Below are positions 14,989-23,517 of a stretch of DNA of 39,401 nucleotides, piece by piece. The number at the start of each line of letters is the position of its first letter. Position 1 is the first letter of the stretch. This stretch comes from an uncultured Candidatus Saccharibacteria bacterium (GTDB taxonomy: Bacteria; Patescibacteriota; Saccharimonadia; Saccharimonadales; Saccharimonadaceae): assembly GCA_947303945.1 (NCBI GenBank), contig CAMYZS010000012.1, forward strand, positions 1-39,401, given 5' to 3'. Position numbers and translations under genes: made by a program. The notes beneath the pieces are model-generated. The model worked only from the letters and a program-made list of their open reading frames with translations, was not told the DNA's origin and did no database searches.

Positions 14989-17900
14989 CGCCAAAATACT
15001 TTTCAAAGAATTCTTTCAGACGTTTAACTACCGTCTTTTTCTTAGTTGTACGTGCATTGTCCGCAGCGAAGCGCGACATAACTGGCATAATCCTGTCCAC
15101 ATCTGTGCCAGTAGTTTTTAGAATACCGTCACGAAACGAATTCGTAATCAAGCGGTAAGTATAATCTTTATTGAGTCCTTCGGCGTCGATGATGCTGTCT
15201 AGTTCTTTTTGACGCTGTTCATTAACAAACTTCTGCCAGTTATCGTGAATCTCGCCAGTCGTGCTATTTGTTACATCGTTAACAAAATCATGGATAAGCT
15301 CTTTCTTACTGCGCAGCTCAATGCTCGAATCAACGGCGCGGTCGATTGTAGCAATGATGGACTTATCTTCGCAGTTCGACTCATGATACTTCATGACGAG
15401 CATTAGGATGTAGTCGATATTAACTTCGATTTGGCGAATGAGCTCGACCTCGAACACTAAGTCGTCATTGATAATCTCTTTCTCACCACCATCGTCACCC
15501 CCACGCTTTTCCTGATATAGGTCAATGTAACGACTCTGATAGTCCTGCAAGTCGCGGTCGCTAATAATATTCTTGTCGTCGTCAGCGAACTGGTCGAATG
15601 ATGTAAGGATGTTACGGATGCGAAGAATTTTGCCGAAGAGTTTGATGAATTCCTTCTGCTTTTCTTCGCCGATGATTGCCTCTTCTTCAAGCGGATACTC
15701 GCTGTTCAGACGATTAATAAGCTCGACATAACCATCAATATGTTTGCCTTTGTCGTCCTCATACCCATTCAAATACTCGTCGTAGCTCTTAAGCATTACG
15801 ATTCCGCCAGCATCCTTATCGCCAAACAAACCAACAGCTTCGTCAACCTTCTCCTGCAAGTTACGGAAGCACACAATATTACCGTAGGTCTTTACCGAAT
15901 TAAGAATGCGGTTAGTGCGCGAGAACGCCTGAATCAAACCGTGCATCTTCAAATCCTTATCAACCCAAAGCGTGTTGAGCGTTGTCGCATCAAAACCAGT
16001 AAGGAACATATTCACGACAATCAAAAGGTCGACCTCGCGATTTTTTACGCGAAGCGAAAGGTCCTTGTAATAGTTCTGGAATTTGTCGGACGAGGTATCA
16101 AATTGCGTGTTGAATTGGCGGTTATAATCCTGAATTGCAGATTCCAAGAATTCACGCGACGGCACATCCAGACCAGACGTATCAAAGTCCTCATCGACGA
16201 ACACATCGTCTTCTGGGTCGGTTTCATTTTGAGCAAAGCTGAAGACCGTGGCAATTGTCAGCGGCCGCCCCATCTCTGCCAACTGCTTTTTGAACTCCTC
16301 ATAGTATAGCTTTGCCATCTGAATAGACGACGTAGCGAATATTGAGTTGAAGCCTGCATAGCGTTTACCACGGAGCGTATAGTGCGAATTGCGCTTGGTT
16401 TTCTGATCGAAGTGTTCAAGGATGTATTTCGTAACTTCCGTGATGCGACGAGGGTCCATCATTGCGCGTTCGCGGTCAATTGAGCTGACGTCGTAGTCGA
16501 CGATATTATCCTTGCTATGCATCATGCTCAAATAGTCAATGCGGAACGGTAATACATTTCTGTCGTTGATAGCATCGACAATCGTATATGTATGAAGTTT
16601 ATCGCCAAATGCCTGTTTCGTAGTCCGAAGCATTGGGTTGCCACTTTTACCGGCATTTTGCCCGAAAATTGGGGTCCCAGTAAAACCAAACAAATTGTAG
16701 TTTTTAAATGTGCGAGCGATACTCGTATGCATATCACCAAACTGACTGCGATGGCATTCATCGAAGATTATGACGACACGCTTGTTATAGACCTCATGCT
16801 GAGGGTTGCGACTAATAAATGTGCTCAACTTCTGAATCGTGGTAACAATAATACGATACTTGTGCGGGTTACCATTCTTATCGATATCTTCGAGCTGATG
16901 CTGGAGTACGCGCGTGGAGTTATTTCCGTCCGCCGCCCCCTTCTCGAAGCGGTCATACTCACGCATCGTCTGATAATCCAAATCCTTACGATCAACTACG
17001 AATAGCACCTTATCAATGTAAGGCAACTTAGAAGCGAGCTGAGCGGCCTTAAACGAAGTTAGAGTCTTACCAGAACCAGTCGTATGCCATACGAATCCGC
17101 CCGCCCCAACCGTTCCTGGCTTCATCGGAGAATCCACCTTAGCGTTCTGTGAAATCTCAATCTTATTAATAATCTTCTCGGTAGCGCAAATCTGATATGG
17201 ACGCATAACGAGTAGCTTGTTATCAGCATCGAACACGCAGTATTTAGTTAGGATATTTAGGAGCGTATGCTTCGAGAAGAATGTGCGCGTAAAATCTACG
17301 AGATCTGGAATGATTTTATTGTTTCCGTCAGCCCAGAACGAAGTAAACTCGAAGCTATTGCTAGTCTTCCTGCTTTTCTTGCGGGCCATCTCGCCGAGCT
17401 CTTTGACGTGCGATGCACGAGTCGTGTTCGAATAATACTTCGTATGCGTGCCGTTCGAAATCACGAAGATTTGCGCGTATTCATACAGGCTTCGCGTCAC
17501 CCAAAAACTATCGCGTTGATAGCGTTTGATTTGATTGAAGGCTTCACGAATCGCGACCCCACGCCTCTTCAACTCGACATGCACCAACGGCAAACCATTT
17601 ACAAGAATCGTCACATCATAGCGCGTATTGTGCGTGCCGTCATTCTCTTCATACTGATTGATAACTTGAAGCGAGTTGTTGTGGATGTTTTCCTTGTCGA
17701 TGAGGCGGATGTTTTTCGTAGCGCCATTGTCCTGACGCAATACTTGGATATGGTCGGACTGAATCTTACGAGTCTTTTCTTCAATACCTTCGTTACTATT
17801 CGCAATGCAGTCGTTGAAAAAGCGCTCCCACTCTTCTTCTGAAAACTGGTAGTCGTTTAGTTTTTCGAGCTGCTTGCGAAGGTTTTCCTCAAGGTAGGTC

Positions 17901-18067
17901 TTCGAATGAACCCGTAAATACTCATAGCCTTGCTCCTGCAAGTTTCTAATCAATTCATTTTCCAAGTCAGCTTCGCTTTGATACGCTTCTGCCTTCCTTG
18001 GTTGTGGAGTATATTCCGCGACGACAGTGCTTTCGCCACCCTGCATCACCATATTGTATTGACTCAT
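14981..18067 (-). CDS. hsdR: Type I restriction enzyme R subunit
   Basis: 1028 residues, full length. An N-terminal PD-(D/E)XK nuclease domain (about residues 145-172: YDVTILVNGLPLVHVELKRR) precedes an SF2 translocase with Walker A TTGSGKT (about 330), the DECH box in VVIIFDECHRSQFG (about 430), GFTGTP, and C-terminal helicase motifs (GFDATTLNTLWVDKDL, AFSRTNRI). It translocates DNA and cleaves unmodified DNA at a distance, in complex with HsdM and HsdS. It lies 41 bp after hsdS, with its own extended -10 (TGGTATAAT, 18098-18106) in the gap, so it may be transcribed separately from the methylase genes. Confidence 0.95.
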   Translation of the reverse strand: MSQYNMVMQGGESTVVAEYTPQPRKAEAYQSEADLENELIRNLQEQGYEYLRVHSKTYLEENLRKQLEKLNDYQFSEEEWERFFNDCIANSNEGIEEKTRKIQSDHIQVLRQDNGATKNIRLIDKENIHNNSLQVINQYEENDGTHNTRYDVTILVNGLPLVHVELKRRGVAIREAFNQIKRYQRDSFWVTRSLYEYAQIFVISNGTHTKYYSNTTRASHVKELGEMARKKSRKTSNSFEFTSFWADGNNKIIPDLVDFTRTFFSKHTLLNILTKYCVFDADNKLLVMRPYQICATEKIINKIEISQNAKVDSPMKPGTVGAGGFVWHTTGSGKTLTSFKAAQLASKLPYIDKVLFVVDRKDLDYQTMREYDRFEKGAADGNNSTRVLQHQLEDIDKNGNPHKYRIIVTTIQKLSTFISRNPQHEVYNKRVVIIFDECHRSQFGDMHTSIARTFKNYNLFGFTGTPIFGQNAGKSGNPMLRTTKQAFGDKLHTYTIVDAINDRNVLPFRIDYLSMMHSKDNIVDYDVSSIDRERAMMDPRRITEVTKYILEHFDQKTKRNSHYTLRGKRYAGFNSIFATSSIQMAKLYYEEFKKQLAEMGRPLTIATVFSFAQNETDPEDDVFVDEDFDTSGLDVPSREFLESAIQDYNRQFNTQFDTSSDKFQNYYKDLSLRVKNREVDLLIVVNMFLTGFDATTLNTLWVDKDLKMHGLIQAFSRTNRILNSVKTYGNIVCFRNLQEKVDEAVGLFGDKDAGGIVMLKSYDEYLNGYEDDKGKHIDGYVELINRLNSEYPLEEEAIIGEEKQKEFIKLFGKILRIRNILTSFDQFADDDKNIISDRDLQDYQSRYIDLYQEKRGGDDGGEKEIINDDLVFEVELIRQIEVNIDYILMLVMKYHESNCEDKSIIATIDRAVDSSIELRSKKELIHDFVNDVTNSTTGEIHDNWQKFVNEQRQKELDSIIDAEGLNKDYTYRLITNSFRDGILKTTGTDVDRIMPVMSRFAADNARTTKKKTVVKRLKEFFEKYFGAI

Positions 18068-18097
18068 CGAAAAACCATCCCGTAATTACTTACGATT

Positions 18098-18106
18098 ATT
18101 ATACCA
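18098..18106 (-). promoter_or_regulatory. Extended -10 promoter ahead of hsdR
   Basis: TGGTATAAT on the minus strand, 30 bp before the hsdR ATG, inside the hsdS-hsdR gap. Confidence 0.5.
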
Positions 18107-18108
18107 TC

Positions 18109-19299
18109 CTAAGCGGTTTTCTCTTTGAAAGTGAGGAGCTTGTCGCGATAGTAAACGTATTGCTTGTGGCGTGCTTCAATCTCGGCAGGAAGGCCGTCCG
18201 TTATGTCTGTACAAATAGCTCTAAAAGAATCGAGTATTTTCACAATTTTCCTCTGGACACTAATTGCCGGCATCGGAATAGTAAACTTACGTATTTTTTC
18301 CATCGGGATATTCTGCATCGAGGACGCCTGTAGTAGCCTATCTATCTGAGAGTGCCTAAAAGCATTTGTCTGAAAGCAATACATTACGAACTTTGGCAAA
18401 ATAGCGTCCTTATCATTTAGCCTAATCATGGACACATTTGGTGCCAGGTAGAACTTATCGTTCTCATTTATGAGCGCTACCTGGCCAACCGTGCCAACAT
18501 AGGTAAAAAGCATATCGCCGACAACGAGTTTACTCCTTTTTAGTTTTGATAAATCACTGCCGTCGATATACTTAACGTCGCTCAAATCAAGATTGCCGTC
18601 TTTAACATTTAATCCCCTGAGCGCTATTATTTTCCCATCATTTGTATATGTAACATAATTCGTAAACTCAAACCCCGCAAGCTTTGTAACCAAAGCAACA
18701 TCGCCAAGCGTAACCCACTCAACTTGCCCCCCCTCAGCACTCAAATTCTCAAACGAAAGCAACTGGTCGCGATAGTGCTCATACTGCTTCCGCCTAGCTT
18801 CCAGCTCTGCTTCCAGCTCTGCTTCCAGCTCCGTAAACGAGTCTAGCACGTTCACGATTTCTTTTTGAATATCCAGAGGCGGAACTGGAATTCGAAAGTT
18901 TTCGATGTTCTTTATGTGAACATGCGGAATGCCACCTCTAGTTTTCGTAGCATAGATTTTATCTTGAATGCTTGCCAAATAATAATAAATGTATTTAGTC
19001 GAAATGCCACTAATGCCCTTAATCGAAAAGGCATCATTTACAAATATGGGTTCGTTCCAATACTTAACGAAGCCAGCACCAGCGCCACTACCGGCCACAG
19101 TTATCGTTTCACCTTCGCGATTCGATATATTGCAATAAAACGCAGGCTCTTTTCCACCAGACACGACAGGGATTGCTCCCTCACTTATAGTATTGCGCGT
19201 TGCTGACGTTCCGCGTTTCATTTCGGTCACATCTTTTAGTAGCAAAAAGCTAACTCCATTCGGACACTTTTCCCTAATTAGTTCGTCAATTTTGCTCAT
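18109..19299 (-). CDS. hsdS: Type I restriction-modification specificity subunit
   Basis: 396 residues with two target-recognition domains, each followed by a conserved helical region. TRD1 spans about 1-140 and ends in IENFRIPVPPLDIQKEIVNV; its helix runs into LEAELEAELEARRKQYEHYR. TRD2 spans about 190-345 and ends in IPMPAISVQRKIVKIL and ARHKQYVYYRDKLLTF. It determines the bipartite DNA target. The spacer helix contains a 4-residue unit (LEAE) repeated three times, coded by 12-bp DNA repeats, as in EcoR124I where unit number changes the spacing of the recognised half-sites. Overlaps the upstream nuclease gene by 14 bp. Confidence 0.93.
   Translation of the reverse strand: MSKIDELIREKCPNGVSFLLLKDVTEMKRGTSATRNTISEGAIPVVSGGKEPAFYCNISNREGETITVAGSGAGAGFVKYWNEPIFVNDAFSIKGISGISTKYIYYYLASIQDKIYATKTRGGIPHVHIKNIENFRIPVPPLDIQKEIVNVLDSFTELEAELEAELEARRKQYEHYRDQLLSFENLSAEGGQVEWVTLGDVALVTKLAGFEFTNYVTYTNDGKIIALRGLNVKDGNLDLSDVKYIDGSDLSKLKRSKLVVGDMLFTYVGTVGQVALINENDKFYLAPNVSMIRLNDKDAILPKFVMYCFQTNAFRHSQIDRLLQASSMQNIPMEKIRKFTIPMPAISVQRKIVKILDSFRAICTDITDGLPAEIEARHKQYVYYRDKLLTFKEKTA
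18797..18832 (-). repeat. Three 12-bp tandem repeats in the hsdS spacer helix
   Basis: GCTTCCAGCTCT (plus strand) at 18797 and 18809, with a third unit at 18821 ending CTCC. Changes in copy number stay in frame and lengthen or shorten the inter-TRD helix by 4 residues. Confidence 0.85.
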
Positions 19300-20191
19300 C
19301 GATAGCCTTTCGTAGTAAGTCTTTTACGGCTTCAAGTTGCGATTCGTTCTTTAGTTGGATTTCAAAATCGCCCGTCCCATAATGGCCCGTATGTGTCATG
19401 TCTCGAGTAAAACCTTCAATAATATCGTTCTTCTTTGGGTCCAGCTTGGTTCTAATAGCAATATATGAATTGTAAACTTCAATGCAAAATACATTCTGGA
19501 CCTTACGATAGGCGACGTAATACTTCAATTGGTTAACGCTTAAGTCATCATCAAGCGATTCAATATAATCGCACACCTCACGATATAGCATCCTAATTTT
19601 TTCAGGCGCAGATTCAAGTTTTTCAAGATGTGTTTTCTGGACATATTTACTTGTCGATTTTGAACCGCCGTCATTATTTTGACTAATTACGGCCGCTGTC
19701 TTAGGGGCATTTAGCTGCTCGAAAAGCACTATATCATCATCATGAATTCGATACTTTACCAGCTTGATATTTCTTCCGATTTGTTTTACGGCATGGACAT
19801 CATAATTACTAAAGTCACCAGCTATACAGAACACGCTTGGCGCAGAAAAGTCTACACTGTCACACGCATCATCACCAAACTTTTCGCGAACTAGCATCTG
19901 AAATGCTTCCTTATGCTCGACCAGCCAGTCAAGATAGAAAAGCCCCTGATTAATGACGTTATCGTTTTGGCTCTTCTTATATTCAAAAATTACAGGACAA
20001 TTATTTTCATCGAGTCCGATACTATCCATTCGCCCATCATCAATCACCCACTCAGACTTAATGAATCGAACTCCGAAGAACTTCTCCATGTAATTCTCGA
20101 CCAAGTTCTGAATCTGACGCTCGAGTTTTGCTTCTTGAAGAATAATCTCCTCAACCCCGTTCTTCGTTTTAAAAATCCTAATCTCCGACAT
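19286..20191 (-). CDS. PD-(D/E)XK nuclease-like, DUF5655 protein in the RM operon
   Basis: 301 residues. The N-terminal half has a nuclease-like core (about 50-75: DGRMDSIGLDENNCPVIFEY followed by KKS), the D...E-x-K signature of PD-(D/E)XK enzymes. The C-terminal ~100 residues (MLYREVCDYIESLDDDLSVN to GHYGTGDFEIQLKN) match the DUF5655 domain. It sits between hsdM (3-bp gap) and hsdS (14-bp overlap), so it is an integral operon member. It may be an accessory nuclease or a regulator of restriction; no direct evidence distinguishes these. Confidence 0.75.
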   Translation of the reverse strand: MSEIRIFKTKNGVEEIILQEAKLERQIQNLVENYMEKFFGVRFIKSEWVIDDGRMDSIGLDENNCPVIFEYKKSQNDNVINQGLFYLDWLVEHKEAFQMLVREKFGDDACDSVDFSAPSVFCIAGDFSNYDVHAVKQIGRNIKLVKYRIHDDDIVLFEQLNAPKTAAVISQNNDGGSKSTSKYVQKTHLEKLESAPEKIRMLYREVCDYIESLDDDLSVNQLKYYVAYRKVQNVFCIEVYNSYIAIRTKLDPKKNDIIEGFTRDMTHTGHYGTGDFEIQLKNESQLEAVKDLLRKAIDEQN

Positions 20192-20194
20192 ACT

Positions 20195-21757
20195 TTACCC
20201 CTCAATCTCCTTCACGATTGCATCAATCTTCTCACGAAGCTCCTGCTCGCGCTTAACGATTTGTTCAATATCGGCATTGAGCTGCTTGATATCTACGACC
20301 TCGCGCGTATCTTCTGGTTCAACGTAAGCCGAAACCGAAAGGTTGTAATCATTGGCCGCCACATCGTCATTGCTTATGAGCTTGGCAATATGGTCAACAT
20401 CCTCGCGCCCCGCAAACCAATCCAGAATGTGCTGAATATTTTCTTCCGTGAGTTTATTATTGTTCGTGACCTTAATACACTCATTGCTTGCATCGATGAA
20501 TAAAGTCTTGTTCTCGCTCTTGTTTTTCTTAAGCACCATTATGTTGGTCGAGATGCTCGTGCCAAAGAAAATGTTACTTGGCAGCTGAATCACGCAGTCA
20601 ACGAAGTTATTGTCTACCAAGTATTTACGAATCTTCTTTTCTGCACCCCCACGATACATGATGCCCGGGAAGCAAACAATAGCCGCCGTACCGTTCGTAG
20701 CAAGCCAGGAGAGCGCATGCATTACGAAGGCAAAATCTGCTTTAGATTTCGGCGCCAACACGCCGGCCGGAGCAAACCTCGGGTCATTAATTAATGTCGG
20801 TTTATCGTCGCCATCCCAATGAATTGAGTATGGAGGATTAGAGACGATAGCTTCAAATGGCTCATCGTCTAGATGCGCAGGATCAATAAGCGTATCACCG
20901 AGAGCAATATTGAACTTATCGTAATCGATATCATGCAAGAACATATTGATACGACATAGATTGTAAGTCGTGATGTTAATTTCCTGGCCAAAGAACCCTT
21001 GGCGTACATTTTCCTTACCAAGAATCTTCGCAGACTTCAAAAGCAACGAACCGGAACCACAAGCTGGGTCATATACCTTATTAATCGATTTCTTACCATA
21101 CGTAGCAATCTTCGTAAGTAACTCAGATACTTCCTGCGGCGTAAAGAATTCGCCCCCACTCTTCCCTGCGTTCGACGCATACATGCCCATCAAATATTCA
21201 TAGGCATCGCCGAACGCATCAATCGTACTGTCTTTGTAGTTGCCAAGCTTCATTTCGCCCACGCCATCCATCAGCTCAATAAGATGCTCATTGCGCTTGG
21301 TTACCGTCGGACCTAATTTCTTACTATTAACATCTAAGTCATCAAACAAACCCTTTACGTCGTCTTCACTTTCCGCTCCACGTGCAGATTCCTCAATAGA
21401 TCTTAACGCCTTTTCAAGTATCTCATTTAAGTCTTCTTTGTGGTTCTCAGCATTCTTTCGAACGTTACAGAATAACTGACTTGGGAGAATAAAGAAGCCC
21501 TTCGTCTTAACCATATCTTCGTGCGCCTGCTCCGCCTCTTCGTCTGATAGTTTCGCATAATCGAAATCTGGATTGAGCTTCTGCTCGTCTTTGTTGATGT
21601 AATTGGTTAAGTTTTCGGAGATGAAGCGGTAGAACAGCATACCGAGCACGTATTGCTTGAAGTCCCATCCATCTACGGACCCACGTAGATTATTTGCAAT
21701 ACCCCAAATGGTGCGATGGAGCTCGGCGCGCTCCTGTTCTTTTCTACTGTCAGCCAT
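20195..21757 (-). CDS. hsdM: Type I restriction-modification DNA methyltransferase subunit
   Basis: 520 residues: an N-terminal HsdM_N helical domain ([20 protein letters not shown]) and an N6-adenine methyltransferase core with [14 protein letters not shown], the SAM-binding [11 protein letters not shown] (motif I) and catalytic NPPYS (motif IV). With HsdS it methylates adenine in the target and protects host DNA. First gene of the operon; the Shine-Dalgarno GGAG precedes the ATG at 21757 and a TATAAT lies at 21786-21791. Confidence 0.95.
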   Translation of the reverse strand: MADSRKEQERAELHRTIWGIANNLRGSVDGWDFKQYVLGMLFYRFISENLTNYINKDEQKLNPDFDYAKLSDEEAEQAHEDMVKTKGFFILPSQLFCNVRKNAENHKEDLNEILEKALRSIEESARGAESEDDVKGLFDDLDVNSKKLGPTVTKRNEHLIELMDGVGEMKLGNYKDSTIDAFGDAYEYLMGMYASNAGKSGGEFFTPQEVSELLTKIATYGKKSINKVYDPACGSGSLLLKSAKILGKENVRQGFFGQEINITTYNLCRINMFLHDIDYDKFNIALGDTLIDPAHLDDEPFEAIVSNPPYSIHWDGDDKPTLINDPRFAPAGVLAPKSKADFAFVMHALSWLATNGTAAIVCFPGIMYRGGAEKKIRKYLVDNNFVDCVIQLPSNIFFGTSISTNIMVLKKNKSENKTLFIDASNECIKVTNNNKLTEENIQHILDWFAGREDVDHIAKLISNDDVAANDYNLSVSAYVEPEDTREVVDIKQLNADIEQIVKREQELREKIDAIVKEIEG

Positions 21758-21785
21758 GTTTTCTCCGTCTTATTCAGTTTCTTAT

Positions 21786-21791
21786 ATTATA
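21786..21791 (-). promoter_or_regulatory. -10 box of the hsd operon
   Basis: TATAAT on the minus strand, about 28 bp before the hsdM ATG, divergent from the next promoter. Confidence 0.6.
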
Positions 21792-21803
21792 CACTTTTAT
21801 CTC

Positions 21804-21812
21804 TGTTATAAT
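21804..21812 (+). promoter_or_regulatory. Extended -10 promoter (TGTTATAAT)
   Basis: Ends 7 bases before the ATG at 21820; leaderless start. Divergent from the hsd promoter only ~15 bp away. Confidence 0.6.
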
Positions 21813-21819
21813 CCAAAAT

Positions 21820-22251
21820 ATGAAGGACAAAACCGATATTAGTAAGGAGACTATTCGTTTAGCCATTCAGGCTGGCGTTGTCGCCAGTTGTCTAGTAGTT
21901 ATATCTGGGAATTTCGAATCATTAACTTCACAATTTCAGTTAATTATTAAGATTTTTTCATTATCGTTAGGATTGGTTTCTATGTCATATATTATGCTTA
22001 CAGCCAGATTGTTTGGCTTCAAGAAGGTAATCGATTCCAAAATCCGCAGATGGCTGTATGATATCTCTATTACTTTATATTGGTACATCTTTGCTACAAT
22101 TGCTTATATTTTTATGAGCGATTTCTTATCCTATTTGACTGGCATCAGTTTTGCTGAAATGTATTTATTCTCCCTAGTTATCATAACAACGGCAATAGTG
22201 ACAACATCAATCGTTTATCTATTCAGGAAGCATAAAATGAAGGCTAAATAA
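21820..22251 (+). CDS. Four-TM hypothetical membrane protein
   Basis: 143 residues, start set by the adjacent extended -10. Hydrophobic segments lie at about 15-30, 40-62, 78-100 and 108-130, with a basic C-terminus (FRKHKMKAK). No family recognised. Followed after 4 bp by another unknown gene in the same direction, so likely a two-gene operon next to the restriction system. Confidence 0.6.
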   Translation: MKDKTDISKETIRLAIQAGVVASCLVVISGNFESLTSQFQLIIKIFSLSLGLVSMSYIMLTARLFGFKKVIDSKIRRWLYDISITLYWYIFATIAYIFMSDFLSYLTGISFAEMYLFSLVIITTAIVTTSIVYLFRKHKMKAK

Positions 22252-22255
22252 GACT

Positions 22256-22750
22256 ATGCTTATCTTCTCCTATCACATCACTGACCGATTGATTGGACCC
22301 GCAAAAGACGATAAGATTTTTTGCATCGTTATTACCGATGACGAAAAAGATAACGTCACGACTTGGTTTCGTGGCAAAAAGTATAAACATACGCTAGCGA
22401 CGAAGGATATTAAACATATAATTAAAATCATCAAAGCGGCGCCAGGACTTTTTGATATTCCGAAAGAACTTGAGCCAAACGAATCTCTTGGTGGTGGCAC
22501 AATATACGGCTTCACTTTCTGCGACGGCAAGCGCACGAATAGTTTTTATGGGAAAGATATTCTGGATTACGGTCGTCGGCCACGCAAAAATACCACGCTC
22601 GCACTACGCACCGCGCGCGAGATTAAAGAAAAAGTCTTAGAGCCCAACGATATTCGCACGATGATTTCGAGCCGATTACAGCATTGGCCAAAATACCGAA
22701 AAGAGTCTGATTTTATACCAGTATGTGGATGCCCGAAATTGCCTAAATAA
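22256..22750 (+). CDS. Hypothetical protein, 164 residues
   Basis: A soluble-looking protein with a beta-rich start (IFCIVITDDEKDNVTTWFRG), a helical segment (TKDIKHIIKIIKAAPGLFDI) and a basic C-terminus ending in VCGCPKLPK. No family recognised. Begins 4 bp after the membrane protein gene. Confidence 0.6.
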   Translation: MLIFSYHITDRLIGPAKDDKIFCIVITDDEKDNVTTWFRGKKYKHTLATKDIKHIIKIIKAAPGLFDIPKELEPNESLGGGTIYGFTFCDGKRTNSFYGKDILDYGRRPRKNTTLALRTAREIKEKVLEPNDIRTMISSRLQHWPKYRKESDFIPVCGCPKLPK

Positions 22751-22787
22751 TTAATTGCTTGTGCTTTTTCTATATTAGTCCGTATTT

Positions 22788-22906
22788 TATGCTTTTATGT
22801 ACGGGAGTTTAGGTTTCTCCCGTTACGCAAGTAGTTGAGTTCGCCTCGCGGGGGCTTGATGAACAGCATGCTAGGCTCTGCTAGAGTCTCTGAGAAAGGA
22901 GTAATA
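22788..22906 (+). promoter_or_regulatory. Module copy A: promoter and structured 5' leader
   Basis: Candidate -10 TATGCT (22788-22793), conserved in all four copies. It is followed by a leader with a GGGAG/CTCCC-type hairpin, a CTCT-GCT-AGAG hairpin, and CTCT-GAGAAA-GGAG in which the Shine-Dalgarno GGAG pairs with upstream CUCU (one G-U pair). Shares long runs of identity with 24200-24316 and 26168-26281. Confidence 0.6.
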
Positions 22907-22990
22907 GTGAGCATCCGCATGAAAGTGTGGCATGTGGTAGTTACGCTGGACTTTAGATTAGCAAAGCGTAAAAAATCAACCCGCCGATAA
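22907..22990 (+). CDS. 27-residue cationic small peptide, module copy A
   Basis: GTG start 4 nt after AAAGGAG; an internal ATG at 22919 is also possible. The product begins MSIRMKVWHVVVTLDFRL and ends AKRKKSTRR: an aliphatic/aromatic centre and a strongly basic tail. The copies at 24317 and 26282 encode related peptides (I-R-x-x-V-W-x-V-x-V-T-L, then KRKK). Conservation of the protein despite DNA differences supports translation. The TAA stop lies in the loop of a hairpin (CCCGCC/GGCGGG). Possibly the toxin of a type I toxin-antitoxin locus; inference only. Confidence 0.65.
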   Translation: MSIRMKVWHVVVTLDFRLAKRKKSTRR

Positions 22991-23039
22991 GGCGGGATGA
23001 TTAAACCCAAAGAGCGTAATCCTAGATAGTCGCTCTATG
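22970..23039 (-). ncRNA. Convergent small RNA, module copy A
   Basis: Extended -10 TGCTATAAT on the minus strand (-10 at 23046-23051). About 70 nt: hairpin GAGCG...CGCTC with the loop TATCTAGGATTA, then the CCCGCC/GGCGGG hairpin and a T-run (22970-22975). Its 3' end is antisense to the last codons of the peptide. Stem bases differ from the other copies with pairing kept. Confidence 0.65.
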
Positions 23040-23059
23040 TAGTATATTATAGCAAAAAG

Positions 23060-23353
23060 CTATTTGACTTCCGTGAACTTCTCTACGCGCATACGCAGAT
23101 GATATTTCTCGCGCAGGGCGGCGATTTCTGCCATCATGGGCGTTTTGTGATGCGCATCAAGCGCAGCTTGGTCGGTCCAGCGATCAATTAGCATCACGGT
23201 TTGCGGGTCGTCCATTGGGAAGAAATATTCATAGCGTTCATTGCCCTCCTCCGCGCGGACGCGGTCCACAATGCCGCTTGATACCATTTCTTCGGCAAAC
23301 TTTTTGGCGTTATCCCCTTCGCCAGTATAATAGATATTAACAGTAAGACTCAT
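23060..23353 (-). CDS. Antibiotic biosynthesis monooxygenase (ABM) domain protein
   Basis: 97 residues from the ATG at 23353, chosen because TATAAT ends 6 bases upstream; a longer frame upstream would run through the RNA module. The sequence (SLTVNIYYTGEGDNAKKFAE, then YFFPMDDPQTVMLIDRWTDQ, then AALDAHHKTPMMAEI) matches the YgiN-like/putative quinol monooxygenase ABM family, small dimeric cofactor-free oxidases. Sits beside flavodoxins, fitting a quinone/redox-stress role. Confidence 0.85.
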   Translation of the reverse strand: MSLTVNIYYTGEGDNAKKFAEEMVSSGIVDRVRAEEGNERYEYFFPMDDPQTVMLIDRWTDQAALDAHHKTPMMAEIAALREKYHLRMRVEKFTEVK

Positions 23354-23359
23354 ATGGGT

Positions 23360-23365
23360 ATTATA
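23360..23365 (-). promoter_or_regulatory. -10 box (TATAAT) of the ABM gene
   Basis: Six bases before the ATG at 23353; the sequence TATAATAC-CCATATG parallels the flavodoxin start at 24144. Confidence 0.6.
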
Positions 23366-23407
23366 TAATACATTGAACTCGTGCTTTTTCTTGTCCGTGT
23401 AGATTAT

Positions 23408-23461
23408 TATGCTCATTATATAGGGCGATGGAAGACGGAGCGTAAAAAGAATCACCGCTAA
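23408..23461 (+). pseudogene. Module copy B: deleted small-peptide gene remnant
   Basis: Keeps the TATGCT box and the last codons of the peptide (RWKTERKKNHR, stop TAA in a hairpin loop at 23459-23461), but the leader, Shine-Dalgarno and first half of the peptide are missing. An internal deletion derivative. Confidence 0.6.
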
Positions 23462-23510
23462 GGCGGTGATCCACAACCAATTCGGGCATAATCCTAGATA
23501 GCTGCCCTAT
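23444..23510 (-). ncRNA. Convergent small RNA, module copy B
   Basis: Extended -10 TGCTATAAT (-10 at 23517-23522) overlaps the stop codon of the flavodoxin gene. Hairpin GGGCA...TGCCC with the conserved loop TATCTAGGATTA, then ATCACCGC/GCGGTGAT and a T-run. It appears intact although the peptide partner is deleted. Confidence 0.65.
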
Positions 23511-23517
23511 ATGAGTA

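Noticed and set aside
15209-17842. Several long frames opposite hsdR
   Set aside because: They mirror a well-supported 1028-residue gene with all helicase and nuclease motifs.
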